From Fragilaria crotonensis (lineage: Eukaryota; Bacillariophyta; Fragilariophyceae; Fragilariales; Fragilariaceae): a DNA stretch of 49,680 nt. The notes under the pieces are model-generated. The model saw nothing but the letters and a program-made list of their open reading frames with translations. It was not told the DNA's origin and ran no database searches. The stretch is taken from positions 1-49,680 of the forward strand of contig JAKSYS010000476.1 of the NCBI GenBank assembly GCA_022925895.1, given 5' to 3'. Below, one piece after another: positions 41,629 through 49,680 of the stretch (the first letter of the stretch is position 1; every line of letters starts with the position of its first letter). Position numbers and translations under genes: made by a program.

Positions 41629-42552
41629 CTAATTGGTGAGCTTCCCAATCACGGCCGCTCCGGCCAGGGATGCCACAGGAACTGCCAAACCGAGAACACC
41701 GACAATCACTGTTTGTGTGGCAACTTCCAGCACGGTATCGTCTGGAATGATCCCAACGGCAGCAAAGGCAGCCGCTGCGGATGCCAATCCAGCGCCGGCA
41801 ATGACGGGAGCGGGGATGGTAATGGCGAGTGCGAGAATGGGAAGGAGGGGTGGAGCCAGATCGACCAAAGTGGGCAAGAGTGGGAGGAGTTCAGGTCCGG
41901 CGGCTTCGACCAAGACGAGGATGGATGGATTCTCCGCAGCCAGTTGCAACAGTGGTTCCAACTTGGAAAGGGAAATGCCAGCCTTCTGTGCGTTGGACAA
42001 GAGACCGGATGCGGCGACCTTTGACAAAAGTTTCGATTGCTCGACGTTGATGAGGAGATTCTTGACAGCAATGTTGTTTCCAAGGTTGTCGACTACGGGT
42101 GTGGAGGCTGACAGGGGTGTCTTGGCAAGGAATGCAGCCGGTTGCGGAGCAAAGGCGCTGGTGGTGGCAACAGCGAGGGCTATAAAACAGTATGGTAACA
42201 TGCAGTACGTGGTAGTGGATAGAGGGAGTGCATTGCACATGCAGATTGCAATGAAAAGCAGAGAGCCAAGGTTAGTGAAGAACAAACTTGAACAACAAAT
42301 GCATGTACGAGTGCGAGTGCAACTACCAGGAAACAATACTTGAACAGTGCATGTATTCATAGAAAACGAGTTCCGATTACAATGCAGTTCACAACAATCA
42401 GGTTCACATGCTCTGGTCTCCTTCCTTGCCCTCCGTACTTGTACTCCAAAGCGCAGTAGTTGTATTGCTAAAATCCGCAAACAGATGCAATAGATCCACG
42501 TTTACAACGAAAATCCGAACTTACCTGCAACGAAGACGGTAAGCTTGACCAT
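41629..42552 (-). CDS. Plastid-targeted hydrophobic protein (DUF1118-like)
   Basis: Exons 42552-42525 (28 bases) and 42179-41629 with a 345-bp GTAAGT...TTATAG intron, 192 residues. The N-terminus MVKLTVFVA-ALAVATTSAFAP is a signal peptide ending in TSAFAP, the diatom plastid import motif. The mature part has NLLINVEQSKLLSKVAASGL, a helix, then a very hydrophobic alanine/proline-rich region (ELLPLLPTLVDLAPPLLPIL, ALAITIPAPVIAGAGLASAA, VIVGVLGLAVPVASLAGAAV), probably two or three membrane segments in a plastid membrane. The layout resembles DUF1118 proteins of algae and plants, but that assignment is tentative. The donor and acceptor keep the frame (G plus CC gives Ala). Confidence 0.65.
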
Positions 42553-43250
42553 GGTTGATGTCTGAGTTGACGATGGGATCGATTGGAGGGGATCTGTATG
42601 CTGTATCGAATACGGCAGTAGGCGGATCGACTGGACGATTTAAAGCTGCAAGATCACAGATGCATAAAACGCCGAGTGCGTAGTTCGTACTCCTCCTCTC
42701 AGCGTCCCCGCGTCCCGCGTCTCGTCTTCAAGGGCCAGAGGATCGCGAGCCAGTTCGCCACGCACGAAATCCTTGGGACGTCGTTTGGGGTTTCTAGTCT
42801 GTGTGACCGGAGTTGTGGGTGTGTTGTAACCGGATATAGTCCAGATTTATGAAGATGAGAGTGGTTGCTCCAGAGCATTTCCGTAGTCGTCTACTGTTGG
42901 TGCGTTGGTTCGTTGGTATACCATACCTGGTACACTCATACATGTGCTACTGTAATACCAGGTGCCCATGTACTTGTACCTCAGACGTATTTAGAATGTA
43001 CACTCACATGTTTATCATGGCAGTTCGTAGTTCGTAGGATACAGTACCACTACCTGGTACTTGTAGTCTACCTTTACTACAGTAAGCATGTTCTCTTTTT
43101 CATAGCGGTAGAGTTCAAGGATCAATATTAAATACACGTATATAAATATCTCATATGATGAATTTCTTGACTACTCCAGACTCCGGAATTTCCCACAACC
43201 CGCATCAGCCAACAACACAACTCATCCTCATAACTTCGTGTCCAATAGCG
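42553..43250. other. Intergenic, no gene supported
   Basis: Divergent promoters of the plastid protein and PTH2. GTAC motifs at 42920-43075. Confidence 0.5.
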
Positions 43251-43959
43251 ATGGCAACGTCTTCCTCTCCGTCAACGTCGTCCTCAATATCTCAACCATG
43301 GATCTACTTCTTGTCTGGTGCGCTGCTACCCACACTTTCATACTTCCTTCTATTCCGACCGAAGAAACGAAACGACGACGACAATTCTGACGACGACGAT
43401 CATGATGATTCCGAGGACGATTCGGATGATGACGATCTCTTTGGTATTGAAACATCCGGACCTTCCAGCAAATGGAGTATCATGGATGCTCCTTACAAGG
43501 TGAGTGGTGATTTATTGTGGAACTGCGCAGACTGTTCATGTCACTCATTGACACTCAATGTTCCCTCATCCTCCCTCACGTCATGTCAAATTCAATTTCA
43601 AATCTAATCTCTCTAGATGGTCTTTCTCGTCAACATGGAACTTACCATGGGAAAAGGAAAAATCGCTGCACAAGTTGGTCACGCTGCCGTGGGGTGTTAC
43701 AAGCGTGCGTCCAAGCAATGTCCCCCGCGGTGTGGCGGCGTGGGAACGAACCGGATGTGCCAAGATTGCCGTCAAGTGTCCGACCCAAGTCGAAATGGAA
43801 ACCATTGCCGTGACCGCCTTGGAACGGGACATACCCCTGTATTTGGTAGAAGATGCCGGACGGACACAAATCAAGGCAGGATCGAGGACGGTCTTGGGGT
43901 TGGGACCGGCTCCTGTTCATGTCTTTGAGGGACTAACGTCACATTTGAAACTAATGTAA
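43251..43959 (+). CDS. PTRH2: Peptidyl-tRNA hydrolase 2 (PTH2) (one-base frame break)
   Basis: Exons 43251-43499 and 43617-43959 with a 117-bp GTGAGT...CTCTAG intron (phase 0). An upstream in-frame ATG (43155) is possible, but the ATG at 43251 puts the membrane anchor [19 protein letters not shown] near the N-terminus, as in organelle-anchored PTRH2. An acidic linker ([16 protein letters not shown]) follows, then the catalytic domain: [34 protein letters not shown] (catalytic Lys and His region), then in a shifted frame [15 protein letters not shown] and [20 protein letters not shown], ending LTSHLKLM. Exon 2 is one base over a multiple of three and the shift sits in the C5 run at 43722-43726. 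It recycles peptidyl-tRNA from stalled ribosomes. Confidence 0.8.
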
Positions 43960-44152
43960 AACTATTCGACCCTACTAGTTGTAACCTTGTCTATTGAAAC
44001 TATACGTCTTGATCGTTTCGACATTAATGTACTGAGTATACAGTACTCGAGAAGTCGTTGTAGGTTTATTACATCACGAATTAACACCGCCATCGAAGCA
44101 ACGACAGCCAGCAATGAAGCGTACGACACTACTAATGCGAACGCCCCCCGGC
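43960..44152. other. Intergenic gap, convergent genes
   Basis: No feature seen. Confidence 0.45.
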
Positions 44153-45968
44153 TTATTTCTCTGCTGACTTGTCTTCCTCGGAAACTTGCAACGTACGTTT
44201 ACTCAAGTCCTCAAAACCTAATCTGGACAATTCTCTTCGTGTCTCTGATTGATCCGTGAGCCCCTTCACCCATGGGCTCCTCTTCAGCGTACTGATCCAG
44301 TCGATCGCAATCATCGCAGAGCGCAACTTCAATTTCGCATTGAATGTCTTGAGACGCTGAGAAGTACCAGTAAGCTTGATCATAGTCAAGCGAGCATTCT
44401 CCTGTCGCAACCATGGATGCTTCAACGCATCACTGGCCGAAATACGCTTGTCGGGATCCCTCACCAACATCTTGGACACAAGATCTTTGGCCTCGTCGGA
44501 AACACCCGCAAACGATTCCTCGTCGAATTCGTACTTGCCCTCGACAATCTTTCGGAACAGCTCCTTCTGTGAACGACCCATGAACGGCAAGTTCCCACCA
44601 AGTAGCAGGTATACGATGCACCCGCAGGACCACATGTCCGACATTTGGTCGTATGACTGCCTTGTGAGGATTTCAGGCGACACAAAGAATGGGGTTCCAC
44701 ACTGTTTGGTGAGTGACTTGGGTTCGTGCACGCGAGCAGCAAAGCCGAAATCTGCGAGTTTAATGTACGAGTCGTTGTCGTCACTCTGAGGAAGGAAAGG
44801 AGCGTTCCGTGAGTCAATGACACAAGGGGCGGCAATGACGCAATGGTCGATTATAAACATTTGTTCACAGAAAACTCACAACTAGGAGCAGATTCTTTGG
44901 CTTCATATCGCAATGCGCAATGTTCCTTGTGTGACAATAAGCCATGGCCTTGAGCATCTTGGACGACAAGTCTCTAGCATCTGCCTCACTGTAAGTTTTC
45001 TTCTTTCCGATTCGATCGAAGAGATCACCACCGCACATTAACTCCATGACAATAAAGTAGCAATCCTTCTCATCGAAAAAGTCAATAAGAGGCACAATAT
45101 GAGCGTGCTCCACCGAGGCCAGAATGGCAACTTCGTCGTAGATAGCAGCATCGTCTGAAGGAGGCAGGTCCTTCCTCAGCACACACTTAATGGCAACTTT
45201 CTTTCCAGTAGCACGGTGTGTGCCGCGGCAAACAGTCGCAAACGAACCTGACTTGAGCTGAATCGCAACACGATATTGATTGGTGAGCGTGATTCAAATC
45301 TGCGGTCATAATGAAAGAGTCATTCGTGAACGGCATCATCTCAATGCAACTTACCCTGGCATTCAACTGGTATACATCACGAAATGGGATTCCCTTGCAG
45401 CCCTCTGGAAACTCCGGGAACTCGCACGCGACGACGGCCTTGCGCACTTGAAGAGCGACGAGATCAAAGGCAGCCTTTGCATCCTTGAATCCAGAAGTAC
45501 TTGTGAAGCTCCCACCTTCTTCGGAACTAGACTCGTATCCACAATGTAGGTGTTTCCATTTCTCGAATTCTCTTCAGAACAGGCGAGGCACACGACTTCC
45601 AGCACGTGGCTGTCGGCTCGGAGGGAGGGGCTAAACTCCAATGTCCATTTGCAACCAGTCGCTAGGAACTTCAACGATGCAAGGTCCTTGCTTCCGGTGG
45701 TCCTATCGACAAGTTCTTCCAAGGTAGTTGCAACAGAATCAACAATCTTTTGCAATTCCTTCGAATCATCAACATCGACGCTGTTAACAACACTCACAGT
45801 CAGGTATTTGGATGATGTCTGATAGGACTTGGTAAGTGCTGTCTTTGGATCCTGAGGTTCTCGAGCGCTTAGTCTCAATAGAGACGGGGCAAGGCCATCA
45901 CGACGCTTCTGGAGTTGCGGGGTCATGTACACCTGGGGGGAATCTGGAGGAGGCGGAAGTTCTGACAT
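44153..45968 (-). CDS. PH-domain Ser/Thr kinase, CaMK-like, with HCD catalytic loop (one-base frame break)
   Basis: Exons 45968-45355, 45257-44880 and 44785-44153, with introns of 97 and 94 bp, both phase 0, giving about 540 residues. The first 200 residues form a PH domain (KYLTVSVVNSVDVDDSKELQ, KWTLEFSPSLRADSHVLEVV). Exon 1 is one base short, and its end reads on in another frame as EFEKWKHLHCGYESSSEEGG. The kinase domain runs from LNARLKSGSFATVCRGT (glycine loop), VAIKCV (Lys), through AHCDMKPKNLL (catalytic loop), DFGFA, GTPFFVSPEIL, SDMWSCGCIVYLLLGGNLPF, to RISASDALKHPWL. The catalytic loop reads HCD, not HRD. The architecture suggests membrane-recruited signalling. The substrate is unknown. 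Confidence 0.75.
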
Positions 45969-46994
45969 GGTTACGGTGTTATGGATTTGGTTCTCAGTTC
46001 AAATGCAATCAAAATGACTTTCCAGTACTGTTGTGTTTCGTCGCAGTATACGGTATCGCTGTCGCGGATCGCTCGAAGGACGATAAGGAATGCTTTCGCC
46101 TGAAACGTCCGCTTATATTCTTTCAAACAGGTTGATTGAATCCAGGGTCACGAGCAAGATCTGTCAAAGTGATGGATTAATTCAGTTGTTGTTGATGTTA
46201 ACAAGTTGGTGTCGGTTTATTTGGATGTGCTGCTTGGTGCTGTAGAACACCAAGGCGTTGTGGTCGCACCTACTCTTGTACTGGTTTGGAGTTTGGATTA
46301 TGGATCGCACCATGGGAGTTTTTGGGTCCGTAGATTCTCGTCGTGTTCCGTATTACGTAGCCCCAGTACGCTGCTTTGTTCCTCCCACCTTCAATGAGAA
46401 TGTCTCTTTCCGATGACTGATTTTTGGCTGCACGTATGACACGGTAAATCTGGTATGCGGTATGCGTATCTCGTATGTTGTTGTACTGGTACATGCACTC
46501 GGGTTATGTAGTGGCATGCTGCTTGCATCTGTTTTTTTTGGCGGAATCTTTGATGGGGGTCATGCTCATCGTGGAAGGACTGCCCCAATCACGAGGGTGA
46601 TAGGCAGAGTAAAACTCCGAGATTCGGATGCTGCCGAGAAGTTAAGATTCCGTCAGGTTGCTTTGAAATGCTGAAGCGTTGAAGCGAGCCGTCCGAGTCC
46701 GGGACACAGAGCAGGCAGTCCATGATGCGATCAAAGCGTATGACATAATGAGATATGATGATATGATATAGGATACAAAGAACTGAAGGAAGCCCAAGAC
46801 TAAACGGCAGGAAATCCTACATACAGTAGCTATAAAACGCCTCATACCTCATACACTCCTCATGGTACTCTAGTAGAGATCAGAATCAGCATGGCCGACC
46901 ATGATTCTTTGGTATGATTGCTTGTAGTACTGTTACCAGATACCACTATTCGCTACAGTAGACGGATGTGCTATTGTATTTACCGTTTCTTGGA
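45969..46994. other. Intergenic, no gene supported
   Basis: About 1 kb. It contains a two-copy ggtatgc heptamer (46452-46465). Short frames have no family resemblance. Confidence 0.45.
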
Positions 46995-48780
46995 TCAACA
47001 GTTCGTATGCATAGGCGGAAGCCCTCCGTTGTCCAGTTGGATGATACCTTCCTTGGTATACTCAAAATTCATGCCCCTTGCCTTGATGGTACCGTGTGGT
47101 CCATATATCTGTAGAATACGAACTCCCTCGCACTCCTATGAACGCCTTGGCTTCCGTCGCAATGTGAAAGTTTACAACAGACTGTAGCAGGGAACCATAA
47201 TCAGCCGAGTCTGGATTCGCCGCATAGTACTTGTCCATCAAGCGCTTGCCACATTCAAAGACGACATGATCTTTCCCCAACCCTTGGCCCACGGAACCCC
47301 GGCCGTCCCCCACTACACGATTCAGGGTTGCCAGATTGTCATCGGCATATGCCTTGTACTTTTGATACAACTTTCCAGTGGACAGTTCAATTCCAGATCG
47401 ACTGACTGCCACAAAGACACCACCCACTGAATCCATACGTTCCATTATGAATCCTTCCACATGCTCAAAGAGTGCTGTCAAATTCCGTTCCATGTTCTTT
47501 CCACATTTATGATCCATCATTTCCAATTCCATTCTGGCATGCAATGCAACATAGTCTCGATGCAGGTTACGGCTGTTGTTGCTATTTGTAGTTGCTTTCG
47601 CTGTCGCAGCAGCAGCAGAGTAGGCATCTGTAACACACGATTGTGCCAAATCACGCCATTCTTGTTTGGGTCGCAGTGCCTGAAGGAGGGCAGCATCGGC
47701 ACCGTACCATTTCTTTTGCTTTGATGCGGCTGAATTTGTGGTAGTAAGTGTGGTAGTTGAAGCACTGTTGTTGGAAGAAGAAGAACGAGTAGCGCCTTGT
47801 TTCTGCAGAGCAATGTAATCCTGCCATAAGCGACCAGCTCCCTTCCCCCCTCCATAGACTTGTGGGTGTGTACAGTGCGACACATTGGGATATAGGTCTA
47901 TTTTGCGTAGGTTTGGAATGATGATTTCGCGCGTTGTGAGGGAACGCGCCAAGGTGGCAATGGGAGTGAGGAAGCCACGGTCCAAAACGTGCCGGGTCAA
48001 CAAGGTTGAGTTCGCGGGAGCCGGTGAAGAATCGTGCGTCCAGCAATCGAGAGACGGCGAGTCTGGAACTAATTTGGGGAGGACATGGGAAAAGGAGTTC
48101 CAGTGGTCAACGTCGAAGATGAGGTCATGGGGAATCGGGACCCACTTTTCGAGTCCATCATTGATTTTAATTTGCGTTGTCCACATGAGTGAGGGGAGGA
48201 GTAGTGAGTGAATGTCGCGTTTGACTGCAGTGACAACGAGACTGAGCAATCGTATCACTTGGTTGCGGTAGCCACCCATGAGTCCAGGAGGATAGAGCAG
48301 AGCGAGGATGGACTCTTCTTTCGCAAGAGTTTCACCTTTCGTCGGACTTATTGTCGGAACCGTATCGTCATCCTTGATATCGTTTGCGTTGCCATTACTG
48401 TTTTGTATGACCGAAAGAGGGATAATAGGTCCTTGCCCACGATCAAGCCCTAATGCGTCCAGATCTGGTTGAAGTATGTCTTGCAGTGACTCTGTTTCCG
48501 GGCCAACGTGGAGGCCGAGTGCATCTTGAGATTCGGATGTGAATTTGTTTCGTGCCTTTGCAGACTTTGATTTGCTAATCTTGATGACGCGAGACACGAC
48601 GACAAAGACGATACACGTGCCCAAAACCACGATTGTCAGTAGACCAGTCGGAGAAATGGTTTCTTTCCTCCTTCGCTGCCTCGTTCTGCCAATATCATGG
48701 ACAGGAGATGTTGTGGGCAACGACAACGAGGCTTGCTGTAGCGTGCGTCGTCGTTGAGTTGTTGCGTCGCCGGCCCTCAT
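46995..48780 (-). CDS. Type II membrane protein, O-fucosyltransferase-like (one-base frame break)
   Basis: About 595 residues from the ATG at 48780. A basic N-terminus with RQRRRKE precedes one signal-anchor helix (GLLTIVVLGTCIVFVVVSRV), the usual Golgi type II topology. A low-complexity stem leads to the catalytic region. GLMGGYRNQVIRLLSLVVTA is the donor-binding GGxxNQ motif of O-fucosyltransferase-like enzymes, and VALHARMELEMMDHKCGKNM matches the LHLRxExDM..H..C block. AFIGVRGSSYSTDIWTTRYH lies near the end. The longest frame stops at 47062, but the last conserved part (FEYTKEGIIQLDNG, stop at 46995) lies in another frame. The shift maps to a four-base G run (forward CCCC 47074-47077). 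The total is one base over a multiple of three. The acceptor is unknown. Confidence 0.7.
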
Positions 48781-49334
48781 GGATCATGATTTTCAATTGC
48801 ATTGTACTCGGAGAAAGTTGGTACTGTAGTAAAATTCAGTCTGTCGCTCGTCGTCTTAGAGCGCAGAATCTGTGTGTCATCATTTCGTCATTTCGTCACT
48901 TCTAACCCCGCACTGTGCACTGTGGACTGTACTGTAGTCATACTACCGGTAGGCGTATGTAGAACTCGGAGTAATCGTAGGTGTAGTCGGAGAAATCGAG
49001 AACCGAAATGAGAAGGGTCCTTTCATCACTTGTTTGGAATTTGGAATGCCGTCGGCCAGACAGTGCACGGTGGAGCGAGGCGGAATCCAAACACGTGGAA
49101 AGAGTCGAGTTCAATGGGTGACAGGAACGTACGACAGAGACGCAAGTGTCGAGTGTCGTGCTAAAAACTGATGTTTGCTTCCAAGTTGCATACAACAGTC
49201 TTGTCTTGATTACCAACATTTTATCGCTCATCACACGATAGACGATAGTATCTGTATCATATCAGTATCTGCTAACTTGAACAAGGGTTGTACGTGAACA
49301 GTGAAAACAACGCAATACAACAAGAACAGCCGAA
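48781..49334. other. Divergent intergenic region
   Basis: Promoters of the fucosyltransferase-like gene and the last gene. taccggtag at 48944. No other feature. Confidence 0.5.
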
Positions 49335-49680
49335 ATGAGACTCTCCGCCTCCTGCACAGCCATCTGTGCTTCGACACTGGGAGCCTTCTCCTTCCTGACC
49401 GTTGGAGTTGTTGGAACGGTCCCAATCACAGGCTCAGTGGCGTCAATGTCAAAGCTGAACTCTCCTGTTGGCCATGGATGGGGTCTTGCTCATGACCTGG
49501 TTCAAACAATCGCTCGGGGAGGGTCTACTGGTAAGTCTAGTTGATGTTTCTTTTTGTGGTTATGTACCTTTAGAAATCACTCCTCACACAACTCACCATT
49601 GATCATCGACCGCTTATAGCCCACGCCGATGACGACGAAGAACAACTAGAAAAGCCTCTCAAGGACAAGAAAAAGAAGAA
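49335..49680 (+). CDS. Signal-peptide protein, partial (runs off the window)
   Basis: Exon 1 49335-49530 and exon 2 from 49620, with an 89-bp GTAAGT...TTATAG intron (phase 1). It opens MRLSASCTAICASTLGAFSF, a signal peptide with an A/F-rich end that could lead to the plastid or to secretion. SMSKLNSPVGHGWGLAHDLV and, after the intron, HADDDEEQLEKPLKDKKKK follow, a strongly charged stretch. The gene continues beyond the end, and I do not recognise it. Confidence 0.55.

Overview
The window looks like nuclear DNA from a diatom, probably a pennate one. Plastid-targeted proteins carry the diatom signal peptide plus phenylalanine cleavage motif (AAAFAP, TSAFAP, SSFSP). One of them resembles the diatom photosystem II extrinsic protein Psb31. 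Protein genes have short GT-AG introns of about 80 to 185 bp, copia-type retroelement remnants are present, and a class II tRNA-Leu(AAG) is encoded. The species cannot be fixed from the sequence alone.

Layout. 1-6000: the 3' end of an unknown gene, copia-type debris, a palindromic 21-bp satellite, a Psb31-like gene and an NTF2-like (SnoaL-type) gene. 6302-11787: a 5.5-kb DNA transposon with 32-bp perfect terminal inverted repeats and two convergent gene systems of unassigned family. 12395-18729: NPRL3, APH-1, a DUF1517-type plastid protein and a membrane RING-H2 protein. 18730-25821: satellites, a second RING-H2 gene, LAMTOR2, endonuclease V and a G-rich/C-rich repeat block. 25822-31014: a G3BP-like RNA-binding protein, an amine oxidase and a four-helix membrane protein. 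31614-31962: a solo LTR with a 5-bp target duplication. 32279-35788: a tandem pair of glycine-zipper proteins, a Peter Pan/SSF1 ribosome-biogenesis gene and tRNA-Leu. 36069-38854: a broken piggyBac element. 39107-49680: an ankyrin protein, a plastid hydrophobic protein, peptidyl-tRNA hydrolase 2, a PH-domain protein kinase, an O-fucosyltransferase-like protein and the start of a secreted or organelle-targeted protein.

Functional links. NPRL3 (GATOR1) and LAMTOR2 (Ragulator) both belong to amino-acid signalling to TORC1 at the lysosome or vacuole, but nothing in the sequence shows that they are co-regulated. The other host genes look like an ordinary unlinked eukaryotic neighbourhood. Intergenic DNA is packed with short palindromes centred on GTAC and ACCGGT and with tandem heptamers.

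Reliability. Five conserved or repetitive host genes, and probably a sixth, each carry exactly one single-base indel, mostly in a C, G or T run. This points to assembly indels, or less likely to recent decay. Coordinates for these genes span the break and no corrected protein is given.
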